A stretch of 64,000 bases of DNA from an uncultured Lachnospiraceae bacterium (GCA_947382415.1 CANCYO010000001.1:62001-126000); one strand, 5' to 3'. Numbered from the stretch's first letter, positions 44,607 through 54,395 are shown. Translations and numbers: made by a program. Notes: generated by a model from the letters alone, not told the origin.

Positions 44607-45794
44607 ATGAGGAAAAAACTGGCGGGGATATTAGTTATGACAGGGCTTGCGTTCGCCTCGGCGGGTGTAATGGCCGCAGAGAATCAGAATGCGGGCAGTC
44701 AGGCAGCAGGCGATTTTGATGAGGATATTTCTGATGTGAGTGTCTCCATTGTAGAAATACAGACTGAGATTCAAAACTCTGATCTGAAAAAATACCAAGA
44801 AGCTGTAGAGAGTCTGAAGGCAGATATCAGTTCTCTGGAAGAAGAGCTGGAAACGGCCCGGCAAAAGCGGAAAATGGCTGAAGAAGCGGGAGATTCGCTT
44901 GAGGTTCGGCGAATGGATCTGGTGATATCAAACTGCAGCGCCAGTCTGGAGGAGAAAAGGAAGACTCTGGCGGAATACCAGCTTCAACTGGACATGGGTG
45001 CTTATTATACAGATAATGCCGAAAAGCTTGCGGCGGATCAGAGAGAGCGGAATCAGTATGACTGCTATTGTATCAGATTAGCCGCTACTAGATATGATGC
45101 ACAGTTGACTTATCTGAAATTATTGCAGGCAGAGCTGGAGAAGAAGCTTGCGATTGAGAATAAAAAATTAAAGCTTGGTTATGCTACCGCGCTGGACGTC
45201 AGCCAGGTTCAGAATACCTTGGACAGAACGGGATTGATGATAAAAGAGGCGGAGGAGGAGATTGGTTTTCAAGAGGATTTACTGGCATCATATGGCGAAA
45301 AAGAGATTCTGACAGAGCTGCCGCAGAACCTTGAAGAGTTGAAGGATGATTTTGTGGGTAAATTCTGCACTGACAGTGCACAGCTTAAGTATTACGAACA
45401 GCAGATGACTGCTTACAGCAATTACATAGAGCATTCGGGAGAATCGGAGGAAACGCTTGAAAAAATGCGCCTTGAGCTGGAGCTTGCCGGATTGAATCAA
45501 CAGCAATATCGGGTAGAGTTGACAAGGTATGTCAAACAAAAGGAAAAATCCTACAGACAGTTCCGTCTGAAGCTTGAGGAATATGATTCTGAAATTGCGT
45601 TGGCGGAAGAAAAGATTAAAAACGCGGAGTTGCTTTGTGAACAGGGGAGGCTCCGGGAGATCGACGTCATGGAGCTGAAGACGGAAAAGGCACGTCTGGA
45701 GTACGAGCGGACATGCGTTGTCTGTGACGCACAGCAGATTCGTTACATTCTGGAGCACCAGACAGAAAATGCGGATATTTCTTATATGGATTAA
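44607..45794 (+). CDS. TolC-like coiled-coil protein with signal peptide
   Basis: A 395-residue protein with a cleavable-type signal peptide (LVMTGLAFASAGVMAAEN) and long coiled coils. Two stretches look like the two repeats of TolC/outer-membrane efflux proteins: ENKKLKLGYATALDVSQVQN (about residues 185-205) and LLCEQGRLREIDVMELKTEK (about 345-365), each followed by a helix. No beta-barrel segment is obvious, so in a single-membrane cell it may form a tube or linker through the wall. It starts the gene group that also holds an RTX protein, an HlyB-like exporter and an HlyD-like adaptor. An AAGGAG site precedes the start. Confidence 0.7.
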   Translation: MRKKLAGILVMTGLAFASAGVMAAENQNAGSQAAGDFDEDISDVSVSIVEIQTEIQNSDLKKYQEAVESLKADISSLEEELETARQKRKMAEEAGDSLEVRRMDLVISNCSASLEEKRKTLAEYQLQLDMGAYYTDNAEKLAADQRERNQYDCYCIRLAATRYDAQLTYLKLLQAELEKKLAIENKKLKLGYATALDVSQVQNTLDRTGLMIKEAEEEIGFQEDLLASYGEKEILTELPQNLEELKDDFVGKFCTDSAQLKYYEQQMTAYSNYIEHSGESEETLEKMRLELELAGLNQQQYRVELTRYVKQKEKSYRQFRLKLEEYDSEIALAEEKIKNAELLCEQGRLREIDVMELKTEKARLEYERTCVVCDAQQIRYILEHQTENADISYMD

Positions 45795-45892
45795 AGGCAG
45801 ATAAGCAAATAAAAGGCAGATAAAAGACGAAGGAAGGACTGCAGTCGTTTTGGTATAGCGTTAAAGGTTACAACAGGGAGGAAGAGACGGAG

Positions 45893-46936
45893 ATGGAAAT
45901 GAAGCAAGTAACAGCAATGTTGTTGGTATGTGGATTGTGTTTATCTCTAATAAGTTGTGGAAAACTGGTTGATCAGACGGGGCAGGAAAGCAGTGATGCG
46001 GCAACGGAAAGTGATGCGGCTGTTGTACCGGAAGCAGAGGATGCTGATTATGTCTATGACTATCAGGTGAGCATGGATCCGATACCGAAAGAGATTGCAG
46101 ATCTGGGAGGCCCCTGTCAGGGAACAATACATGCTTTTCCATCTAAAATCCGAATGGGGCTTACGCAGAAAAGGATGGAGGAAGACCCAGAATTGAAAGC
46201 GGAGGTAGAAAAGCGAATTCCGGAAATAGAAGAGTATTTGGCAGAAAATATTGGTGGGGAGTTTCAGGTGGAAGGGGTGGTGGTCAGAGATGATTTAGAC
46301 TGGCGTTTTTTCTGTAAAGAGACTCTTTCAGACTATAGATTTTGTCTTAGATATGATAATACACAGTATTTCCATAGAGACAATCCTGATATGGCGGCCT
46401 ATAGGGCTGTTATAGGCAATAGAGTTTACATTGACAGCTATTCGGAACCTCAAAGGACAGAAAACCAAAAATCTCAGTTTAATCAAATGATATCTGAAGC
46501 TTTTGGAGAATGCTATAATATAGCATGGGTTAGTGGTATATCAGAAATAGAGCTTGTTACAATACATATAGTTCAATTTACTGACGATAAGATTGATAAA
46601 TCTGAAGAGCAAGTAAAAGTGGTGAATTTATGGGATAATCTGAAAATATACAATGATGAGGCATGGTATATCATTTGTGTTTCATACTATCCAACAGTAT
46701 ATCAAAATATAATGGAAAAAAAATTTGTAGCTGGATATTTAGGTGTAGGTGGAGATATAAGTAAATCTAAGGAATGTTCTGAAAATTTACTGAAAAGGGG
46801 AGAACTTATAGATGAGTTCTTGTATGATGATATGGAGGATGGTAAAGGTGATATGGGATTAGATATGATATTGAAAAAATACCAGCAGGGAAAATATAAA
46901 AAAAATAAGATATGGCCATATTGGCTGTCGGAATGA
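45893..46936 (+). CDS. duplicated lipoprotein, copy 1
   Basis: A 347-residue lipoprotein (signal LVCGLCLSLISC) with an acidic Ser/Ala linker, then an unrecognised domain starting MDPIPKEIADLGGPC and ending KIWPYWLSE. It is a paralogue of the product at 47478. From 46071 to 46275 the two genes are identical for 205 bases (offset 1585); after that the proteins are only about half identical. The back half is AT-rich. GGGAGGAAGAG lies before the ATG. Its position next to the RTX gene suggests an accessory or immunity-type role, but nothing in the sequence proves this. Confidence 0.75.
   Translation: MEMKQVTAMLLVCGLCLSLISCGKLVDQTGQESSDAATESDAAVVPEAEDADYVYDYQVSMDPIPKEIADLGGPCQGTIHAFPSKIRMGLTQKRMEEDPELKAEVEKRIPEIEEYLAENIGGEFQVEGVVVRDDLDWRFFCKETLSDYRFCLRYDNTQYFHRDNPDMAAYRAVIGNRVYIDSYSEPQRTENQKSQFNQMISEAFGECYNIAWVSGISEIELVTIHIVQFTDDKIDKSEEQVKVVNLWDNLKIYNDEAWYIICVSYYPTVYQNIMEKKFVAGYLGVGGDISKSKECSENLLKRGELIDEFLYDDMEDGKGDMGLDMILKKYQQGKYKKNKIWPYWLSE
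46071..46275 (+). repeat. 205-bp identical direct repeat, copy 1
   Basis: The bases 46071-46275 are identical to 47656-47860. The flanks are similar on the left and diverge abruptly on the right. This is the mark of recent duplication or gene conversion in the 5' half of the lipoprotein genes. Confidence 0.9.
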
Positions 46937-47076
46937 AGTCAAATAAAATACAAAAGCAAAGATGGAGGAGCCTGCCGTATGGCAGGATCTGGTGAATGCG
47001 TTCCGTGCGGAAATGGAGCTGCACGATGATGTGGTTGAAAAGAATGATGCAATTTTCTCAGAGTGTTTATTATGAC
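46937..47076 (+). pseudogene. remnant of a second RTX-type gene
   Basis: After copy 1 the bases AATACAAAAGCAAAGATGGAGG match the stretch before the RTX gene at 48538. The frame then reads AVWQDLVNAFRAEMELHDDV, like LQKLVNTLRAELELHDDV of the RTX protein (about residue 205), and then jumps to DAIFSE, like DAIFSK (about residue 396) of the same protein, and stops. Two internal deletions of a former RTX gene explain this. The rest up to 47250 shows no gene. Confidence 0.65.
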
Positions 47077-47277
47077 AGAGGATGAGTGGCGGCGGTGCCG
47101 CAGAAGTGGGAGAAACGAAATCTGTATGCGAGGAGAAGAATATTGAGGTTACTACAGAATAGAAAGCGAGTGTATATACAGTGTAATAGGCATTTTTAAA
47201 ACTGTTTTTACTACTGTCCGTAAACAAGAATAAAACGTAATACTAAGAATATATTAATGTACAAAATAATTATTTCC

Positions 47278-47306
47278 TTGCGAAACAGATGTAATTATGT
47301 TATACT
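47278..47306 (+). promoter_or_regulatory. promoter for lipoprotein copy 2 and the RTX/exporter genes
   Basis: TTGCGA (47278-47283), 17 bases, TATACT (47301-47306). It would start a transcript near 47313, leaving a 165-base leader before 47478, in which no gene is seen. Confidence 0.6.
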
Positions 47307-47477
47307 TCCAAAAGACACATGCTACATAAATGTATATAGGGGCAAACTCAAAGAAATTTGGGGACGCAAAGCAGGAAGTCTAAGGTGGTCTGGAAGTTCA
47401 GGGCATGATGATGGTTCGGTTGCAATGATAGATGATTGCAGCCGTTTTATTGTACATAGTTTTTAGAGGGGGAGTAC

Positions 47478-48491
47478 ATGAATATGAAGCGAGTAACAGC
47501 GATGTTGCTGGTATGTGGATTGTGTTTATCTTTAATTAGTTGTGGAAAATTGTCTGATCAGACGGGACAGGAAAGTGCTACTGCAGTAACGGAAAGTGAT
47601 GCGGCTGTTGTATCGGAAGCAGAGGATGCCAATTATGTCTATGACTATCAGGTGGGCATGGATCCGATACCGAAAGAGATTGCAGATCTGGGAGGCCCCT
47701 GTCAGGGAACAATACATGCTTTTCCATCTAAAATCCGAATGGGGCTTACGCAGAAAAGGATGGAGGAAGACCCAGAATTGAAAGCGGAGGTAGAAAAGCG
47801 AATTCCGGAAATAGAAGAGTATTTGGCAGAAAATATTGGTGGGGAGTTTCAGGTGGAAGGACTGTTTATTGTAGATGAAACAGAATGGGAATTTTTTTGC
47901 AAAGAAATTTCTTCGGGATATCAATTTTGGTTTAGATTTGACAATGTGCAATATTATTATAGAAACGAAGAAAATGTGAATATTGTATATAATAACTTTT
48001 ACCTTGAAGATTATTATGAGCCCCAAAAAACAGAAAAGAAAAAGAAAGATTTTGATAAAATGATAGCAGGATCTTTTGGTGAATGTTGTAATGTGGCATG
48101 GATCAGTGGCGATTCAATAGAGTTAGTTACGATACGTATAGCGCTATTTACAGATCAAGAAATAGATAAATCTGAGGAGCAGCTAAAATTATTGAATTTA
48201 TGGACAGATTTAAAAGAGTATAATAATGATGCATTGTATAATATTTGCCTGATATATTATCCAACATTATATCAGGAGGTGATGGAAAAAAAATTCGAAA
48301 CAGGATATTTATGGGATATAGGAACGACAAGAGAGGTAGTTCAAAAGTTAATGCAGGATGGAGAGATTATAGCGGAATTGAGGTATGATGATTTAAAAGG
48401 GAGGAAGGGAAATATGGGGTTAGATTTGTTGTTGGAGAGATATAATAGTAAAAAATATAAGAAGGAGTTGATATGGCCATACTGGTTGTAA
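47478..48491 (+). CDS. duplicated lipoprotein, copy 2
   Basis: A 337-residue lipoprotein with the same signal and first domain as copy 1 and a diverged C-terminal half (FFCKEISSGYQFWFRFDN here, FFCKETLSDYRFCLRYDN in copy 1; both end near IWPYWL). AGAGGGGGAG precedes the ATG. It lies 46 bases before the RTX gene, so co-expression is likely. AT-rich like copy 1. The family is not recognised. Confidence 0.75.
   Translation: MNMKRVTAMLLVCGLCLSLISCGKLSDQTGQESATAVTESDAAVVSEAEDANYVYDYQVGMDPIPKEIADLGGPCQGTIHAFPSKIRMGLTQKRMEEDPELKAEVEKRIPEIEEYLAENIGGEFQVEGLFIVDETEWEFFCKEISSGYQFWFRFDNVQYYYRNEENVNIVYNNFYLEDYYEPQKTEKKKKDFDKMIAGSFGECCNVAWISGDSIELVTIRIALFTDQEIDKSEEQLKLLNLWTDLKEYNNDALYNICLIYYPTLYQEVMEKKFETGYLWDIGTTREVVQKLMQDGEIIAELRYDDLKGRKGNMGLDLLLERYNSKKYKKELIWPYWL
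47656..47860 (+). repeat. 205-bp identical direct repeat, copy 2
   Basis: Identical to 46071-46275. It covers the codons from GMDPIPKEIAD-type sequence to GEFQVEG. Confidence 0.9.
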
Positions 48492-48537
48492 GGTAAACGG
48501 ACTAATATACAAAAGTAAAAATTGGAGGAAGAAACAA

Positions 48538-51500
48538 ATGGAAAATAAGGACTTTATTAAAAATCCTAGCAGAGAACAGTTAATAGCAGATTTAGAGTTA
48601 ATAGGAAAAATCATTGATGCTCAGAATAAGCATAAGGAAATAGACATAGAAGATAGAATTGTTTCTATATATGATAACCAAGATGGGCGTAAAGTACTTG
48701 GCACCCTCACCGACATAAATGCCTTGACAATAGAACTGTTCGGCGAAGAAAAGCCTGACGGCGTAGAGTACAGAACCTTGGGTGGCGTGACCTTTATGAC
48801 GTATTACGGTCATTTAATTGCTTGTGGTGACGGCTCACAATTGCCTGCGGCATGGCCTGTAGATTTGTTGGAATCGATTAATGGAGCATTAGAGAGTGAC
48901 GTGGCAGAGTTCATTGGTACTGTGTGGGATTGTGTGATGTACCCGTGGATGTATACTAATATAAAGAAAGGTACTGCCCTGTTGGAGGAAATTCTCAGAG
49001 TGCTGGACACGTCCAAAGGACAGGATTTTGATGATGTACTGGAGATTTTGTATAATCTCACCAAGGCTTTTGGCGAGACACCCGGCTCCGGCAGTGTGAC
49101 TGAAGGTTATGCTCGTGTTGTTGGCGCAGCATCACTGCAGAAATTGGTAAATACTTTACGCGCTGAATTGGAATTACACGATGATGTGGAGATGGAAGGT
49201 AGTAAATATAAAGAGGAAGATGTCAAAATCCCCTGGGAGGAGGGCGGAACCAGTTCGGATGCAGGGCAAGTTGGCCCGGCGCAGTTCTGCAAGAATCTTT
49301 CTGCTGCGCAGTGGGCGAAATTGATTTATAATTATTATAAGGACAGCCTTTCTGCAGAGGATATCGCGTTGTTAGAAGAATATGCGGGAATTAATTTGGA
49401 TAAGGATGGGATTGCCCGTGCTTCAAAGGCCGTGCAGCAGGATCCGCTTATCATCGATCTGAATGAGAATCATCTTTACAGCACTACTCTGCAGGATGGC
49501 GCTTATTATGACTATGGCGAGGACGGCATGAAGGAGAAGACCGCATGGGCCGATAGAGGGGATGGCTTTTTGGTCTATGACCGAAACGGGGACGGTACCG
49601 TTGACCAGGCGGGAGAGCTTTTTGGTGACAGAACTTTGTTGCAGGACGGCAGCTATGCGGCAAACGGTTTTCTCGCACTGGCTCAGTATGATGAGAATGG
49701 GGATGGTGTGATTAACAGTGCTGACGCAATTTTCTCAAAGCTTTCGGTTTGGCAGGATGCAAACGGCAACGGTATCACGGAAGAGGGGGAAATGAAGTCT
49801 CTGGACGAGCTGGGGATTGCCAGTATAGGAATTGCAGAGGGTGAGAACCGCTATACGGATGAGAACGGCAATACGGTCATTGCGGAGGCAGTTGTACATA
49901 TGGCGGATGGCAGTACGCGGTCTGTAGGTGCGATGGCGTTTGAGGTCGATTCTGTTGATACGCAACTGGAAAAAGAAATAGAGATTTCTGACGCGATTAA
50001 AATGTTTATGCCGAACCTGAAGGGCAGCGGCAATGTGCTGACACTGCATCAGGCTATGATGGGAAACCAGAGATTATATAATCTGATGACGGATTATATG
50101 AATGTTCAGATGGCTGAGGAACGGGACATAATCTGTGAACAGATTTTGATTGAATGGACCGGAAGCCGTGATGTTGAGATGGGCAGCAGGGGCAAATATA
50201 TCAATGCGGCTCATCTGGCTGTTATTGAGGCGTTTTATGGAAAAGAATATGTGGGGATAAATGGAGCAAATCCCACAAATACTGCGGGTACGATTTTGGA
50301 AAATGTCTATCAGAAGCTTTTGCTGGATGTCAAAAACAGTTTGATGCGGCAGTCTTTTGGACCGTTATGTACCCTGTGTGCGCCTATTATGAAAAATCCG
50401 GAAACGGGAGAAGTTACATGTGATCTGAAGAATCTGGTTGCCTTTATTGATCGTATTTATCAGGATTCTCACATGGTTTTTGATGTGCTGAATGCTTATG
50501 CCAGATATGCACTGGAGTCAGGTGTGGCTTATGAGACCTTAAATACGCCGGAGATCAATGCAAAAATCGCGGAGATCGGATTCAGCGATATTGATGTTTT
50601 ATTGGGAAATACCGTTTTCAAGGCAGGCAATGCCACATTGATCAGCGGCAGCCGGATTGACGATGTCATTTATGCGGGCGGTCAGAGCACGACTATGTTT
50701 GGCGGTGAAGGAAACGACAGACTGCAAGGTTCGGGTGGAGACGATGTGCTGGTAGGCGGTGTGGGAGATGACTACATGGCAGGAAGCACTGGTGTTGATA
50801 CTTACATTTATAATCGCGGTGACGGTAACGATACGATATACAACTGGGATTTTCAGGAAAGTCATAATCAGGATAGGCTGCTATTTGGGGAGGGAATCTC
50901 GGCAGAAGAGATCAGCGTACGGCGCGACGGCAATCATCTGATTCTGACAGATCAGGTAACAGGTCAGACAATAACGATTCAGGATATGTATAAAAGATGG
51001 GATATGTATCTGGAGAATATCGAATTTTCGGATGGAACAGTGTGGACGAAGGAGGATATTCAGGAGAAAATTGCTGTTATTCGGGGGAGCGAGGCATCGG
51101 AAACTCTTTACGGATTTGACAGTGCATATGGCTGTAGTGGAAACGAGATTGTCTATGCAGGTGCAGGGGATGATATTGTATATACTTATGGCGGCGATGA
51201 TATCTTGTACGGTGGTGAAGGAAATGACCGCTTGTATGGCGGAAAAGGGAACGATGTGCTGGCAGGCGGAACCGGCGACGATTATCTGGAGGGGGGCAAC
51301 GGCGCAGATAGCTATCTCTATAATCGGGGCGATGGCAACGATACGATCAATAACAGTGATTCCGGCAGTGACAGAGTGAATGACCGTCTGATATTCGGCG
51401 AAGGTATTCTGGCTGAAGAGATTGGAGTAAAGCGCGATGGCAATCATCTGATATTGACGGATAAGCTTACGGGTCAGACCATCAAAATTTCAAATGCGTA

Positions 51501-52251
51501 CGCTACGCAGAATAACTATCTGGAGAATATCGAGTTTGCAGACGGGACGGTGTGGAAGATGGAAGACGTTCGGGATATGTTGACTGTTATCCATGGAAGT
51601 GAGGAGTCCGAGACAATCTCAGGGTATAACAGCGCATATGGCTGTACCGGCAATGAGACGATCTACGCAGGAGCCGGCAATGATACTGTATATGCCAACG
51701 GTGGCGATGATGTGGTATATGGCGAGGATGGCAATGACACCTTGTACGGCAATGACGGAAACGACATTTTATATGGTGGGGATGGAAACGACCGGCTGCA
51801 TGGCTGTAACGGGGATGATATTCTGGTAGGCGGATTAGGCGACGATTATCTGTCTGGCGGCGATGGCACTGACACCTATATCTATAACTGCGGTGATGGC
51901 AATGATAAGATTAATAATCTGAATTACGACAACGGTGTTGACACATTGGTGCTGGGCGTTGAGGCATCCGATCTGATATTTGCGAGACAGGGCAATCATC
52001 TGCTCATCTCCCTTCTGGATCAGGAGGGAAGTGTGACTGTGCAGAACTGGTACAGTGGCGATCAATATCAGTTGGATTCGATTCAGACCAGTGACGGCTA
52101 TTCTCTGGCAGGTTCACAGGTTGACCTGTTGATACAGGCCATGGCTTCCTTTGAGACCGGAAGCGGTTTAAGCTGGCAGGAAGCGGCCCGGCTGCAGGAG
52201 GATGAGGTTGCCGGTATTGCGGAGCAATACTGGGTGAGGCAGGTAGGATAA
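48538..52251 (+). CDS. large RTX-repeat protein, probable type I secretion substrate
   Basis: 1237 residues, no signal peptide. Domains in order: an unrecognised N-terminal helical region (1-300); the DPLIIDLNENH calcium-loop block (about 302-440, with DRNGDGTVDQAGELFGD and DENGDGVINSADAIF); a helical region (450-700); three arrays of GGxGxD nonapeptides (about 720-760, 871-925, 1040-1115), separated by HCBP-type modules with FSDGTVW and FADGTVW; and a C-terminal tail after the last array, like RTX secretion signals. Calcium would fold the repeats outside the cell. TTGGAGGAAGAAAC precedes the ATG. The stop touches the GTG of the exporter gene. Confidence 0.85.
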   Translation: MENKDFIKNPSREQLIADLELIGKIIDAQNKHKEIDIEDRIVSIYDNQDGRKVLGTLTDINALTIELFGEEKPDGVEYRTLGGVTFMTYYGHLIACGDGSQLPAAWPVDLLESINGALESDVAEFIGTVWDCVMYPWMYTNIKKGTALLEEILRVLDTSKGQDFDDVLEILYNLTKAFGETPGSGSVTEGYARVVGAASLQKLVNTLRAELELHDDVEMEGSKYKEEDVKIPWEEGGTSSDAGQVGPAQFCKNLSAAQWAKLIYNYYKDSLSAEDIALLEEYAGINLDKDGIARASKAVQQDPLIIDLNENHLYSTTLQDGAYYDYGEDGMKEKTAWADRGDGFLVYDRNGDGTVDQAGELFGDRTLLQDGSYAANGFLALAQYDENGDGVINSADAIFSKLSVWQDANGNGITEEGEMKSLDELGIASIGIAEGENRYTDENGNTVIAEAVVHMADGSTRSVGAMAFEVDSVDTQLEKEIEISDAIKMFMPNLKGSGNVLTLHQAMMGNQRLYNLMTDYMNVQMAEERDIICEQILIEWTGSRDVEMGSRGKYINAAHLAVIEAFYGKEYVGINGANPTNTAGTILENVYQKLLLDVKNSLMRQSFGPLCTLCAPIMKNPETGEVTCDLKNLVAFIDRIYQDSHMVFDVLNAYARYALESGVAYETLNTPEINAKIAEIGFSDIDVLLGNTVFKAGNATLISGSRIDDVIYAGGQSTTMFGGEGNDRLQGSGGDDVLVGGVGDDYMAGSTGVDTYIYNRGDGNDTIYNWDFQESHNQDRLLFGEGISAEEISVRRDGNHLILTDQVTGQTITIQDMYKRWDMYLENIEFSDGTVWTKEDIQEKIAVIRGSEASETLYGFDSAYGCSGNEIVYAGAGDDIVYTYGGDDILYGGEGNDRLYGGKGNDVLAGGTGDDYLEGGNGADSYLYNRGDGNDTINNSDSGSDRVNDRLIFGEGILAEEIGVKRDGNHLILTDKLTGQTIKISNAYATQNNYLENIEFADGTVWKMEDVRDMLTVIHGSEESETISGYNSAYGCTGNETIYAGAGNDTVYANGGDDVVYGEDGNDTLYGNDGNDILYGGDGNDRLHGCNGDDILVGGLGDDYLSGGDGTDTYIYNCGDGNDKINNLNYDNGVDTLVLGVEASDLIFARQGNHLLISLLDQEGSVTVQNWYSGDQYQLDSIQTSDGYSLAGSQVDLLIQAMASFETGSGLSWQEAARLQEDEVAGIAEQYWVRQVG

Positions 52252-54369
52252 GTGAGTGGGCAGAATCTGGATACCGGTCTGAAGGGGCTGATTACCATTG
52301 CGGCATATTATGGGATTCCCGCGGACGCTCCGAGCCTGATCCACGAATTTTCCCTGCAGGATCACAAAATGACTACCCAGGATATTGTGCGCGCGGCGGC
52401 AAGTCTGAAGTTAAAATGTAGGGAAGTTCGAGCGAATCAATACTCCATACACAAGATGGCGCTGCCGGCCATGCTGAAGTTAAAAGACGATACTTATGTG
52501 ATTCTGGCAAAAGCTGCAGAGAACAAACTTCTGGTTCTTTATCCGTGGGAGGGAGTCCCCCGGGCCATGGAGATTCAGGAGCTGGTGAATATCTGGGACG
52601 GAGAGCTGCTGCTCTTCGTTCCCAGAGACAGGAAAAACCGGCATGTGAAATTCGGTTTTCGATGGTTTATTCCCTCGATACTAAAATACAAACGGCCTCT
52701 GTCCGAGGTGCTGCTGGCAGCTTTTGTCATGCAGATTCTGGGCATTTGTTCCCCTTTGATCACACAGTCTGTCATCGACAAGGTGCTGGTGCATAACAGT
52801 CTGTCCACTCTGGATGTGCTGTCAATCGCGCTTTTGGCCATGGTGATTTTTGAGACGGTTTTGTCTGTTGCCAGAAATTATATTTTGGCACATACCACCA
52901 GCAAGATTGATGTGATTTTGAGCAGCCGTCTGTTTGGACATTTGTTTAAGCTTCCGCTGAGATATTTTGAGAGCAGGCGTGTAGGAGATACAGTAGCACG
53001 GGTGAGGGAATTGGAGAATATCCGAAGGTTTTTGACCGGTGTTCCCATGATGACATTTCTGGACTGTATGTTTTTGATTGTCTATGTGGTAATTTTATTC
53101 TTTTACAGCGCTAAGCTGGCCTGTATTACTTTGGCGTCTATTCCTTTGCTTGCGCTGGTTTCAGCGATAGTCACCCCGATGTTTCGGACAAGACTGGATG
53201 AAAAATTTAACTGCGGCGCAGAGTCGCAGTCCTATCTGGTGGAGGCGGTGACAGGGGCACAGACGATAAAGTCCTTCGCCATTGAACCGGCGGTACAGAA
53301 AAAGTGGGAGACACTTTTGGCGGATTACACCACGGCGGGTTTTCGGACCACGATTCTGTCCGGAAATGCAGGCGCTATTGCGAAGCTGATCCAGCGGATA
53401 TTTGATATTTTGGTTTTATGGTACGGTGCGCGGCTGGTCATGGCGGGTTCCCTTACCATCGGACAACTGGTGGCGTTTCGGATGCTGGCCGGCAGGGTCA
53501 GCGAGCCTGTGATGCGTCTGGTACAGGTCTGGCAGGAGTTCCAGCAGACCAGTATTTCGGTGGAGAGGATCGGAGATATCTTCAACAGTAAGGAAGAATC
53601 TGCGCCGGACAGTGCCAAAACGCGTCTGCCCCGGGTGCAGGGACATATTGAGTTTGACAGGGTGTGTTTCCGCTATGCGGTGGACGGACCGGAGGTCATT
53701 CATGATATGAGCTTCTCTGTCAGGCCGGACACGGTAGTCGGAATCGTAGGGCGCAGCGGATCGGGTAAGAGTACGCTGTCCAAGTTGATCCAGCGGTTGT
53801 ATCTGCCGGAAAAGGGAAAGATTTTGGTAGACGGTATGGATATTTCCATGGCAGATCCTGTGTGGCTGCGCAGACAGATCGGCGTGGTTTTGCAGGAGAA
53901 CTTTCTGTTTAACGCTTCTATTCGGGAGAATATCGCACTGCACAATCCTGCCGCGGGAATGGAGCAGATCATGCAGGCGGCCCGGATAGCGGGAGCCCAT
54001 GAGTTTATTACGGAACTGTCAAACGGGTATGACACCATGGTGGGAGAGAAGGGCGTGGGTCTGTCGGGCGGCCAGAAACAACGGATCGCCATTGCCCGGG
54101 CCTTGTTGTGTAATCCCAGAATACTGATCTTCGATGAGGCGACTTCTGCGCTGGACTATGAGTCGGAGCGGATCATTCAACAGAATCTGAAGGAAATATG
54201 TAAGGGGCGCACAGTGTTAATCATTGCGCACAGATTATCCACGTTGAAGGATGCGGATGCCATAATGGTCATCGACAGAGGGCGTGTGGCAGAATATGGA
54301 CCCAGACAGAAGCTGATGGAGCATCAGGGATTGTTCTGGCATTTGTCCAGACAGCAGAGTGAAATATAA
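52252..54369 (+). CDS. HlyB-like ABC exporter with C39-like domain
   Basis: 705 residues: an N-terminal C39-like domain (1-125), six membrane helices (about 150-430) and an ATPase domain with GRSGSGKST (about 500), LSGGQKQR (about 603), ILIFDEATSALD and IAHRLST. In C39 peptidases a Cys stands in a DCG motif; here the matching place reads LDTGLKGLITIAAYYG without Cys. The domain is thus a non-cutting substrate-binding domain, as in HlyB-type RTX exporters. The GTG start lies directly after the RTX stop with AGGTAGG upstream. It should export the RTX protein together with the HlyD-like protein. Confidence 0.88.
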   Translation: MSGQNLDTGLKGLITIAAYYGIPADAPSLIHEFSLQDHKMTTQDIVRAAASLKLKCREVRANQYSIHKMALPAMLKLKDDTYVILAKAAENKLLVLYPWEGVPRAMEIQELVNIWDGELLLFVPRDRKNRHVKFGFRWFIPSILKYKRPLSEVLLAAFVMQILGICSPLITQSVIDKVLVHNSLSTLDVLSIALLAMVIFETVLSVARNYILAHTTSKIDVILSSRLFGHLFKLPLRYFESRRVGDTVARVRELENIRRFLTGVPMMTFLDCMFLIVYVVILFFYSAKLACITLASIPLLALVSAIVTPMFRTRLDEKFNCGAESQSYLVEAVTGAQTIKSFAIEPAVQKKWETLLADYTTAGFRTTILSGNAGAIAKLIQRIFDILVLWYGARLVMAGSLTIGQLVAFRMLAGRVSEPVMRLVQVWQEFQQTSISVERIGDIFNSKEESAPDSAKTRLPRVQGHIEFDRVCFRYAVDGPEVIHDMSFSVRPDTVVGIVGRSGSGKSTLSKLIQRLYLPEKGKILVDGMDISMADPVWLRRQIGVVLQENFLFNASIRENIALHNPAAGMEQIMQAARIAGAHEFITELSNGYDTMVGEKGVGLSGGQKQRIAIARALLCNPRILIFDEATSALDYESERIIQQNLKEICKGRTVLIIAHRLSTLKDADAIMVIDRGRVAEYGPRQKLMEHQGLFWHLSRQQSEI

Positions 54370-54395
54370 CGGAAGATAAAGGTTATGAAAGACCG

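Noticed and set aside
47257..47466. 69-codon open frame before lipoprotein copy 2
   Set aside because: It contains the promoter at 47278-47306 and lacks a ribosome site and any protein-like pattern.
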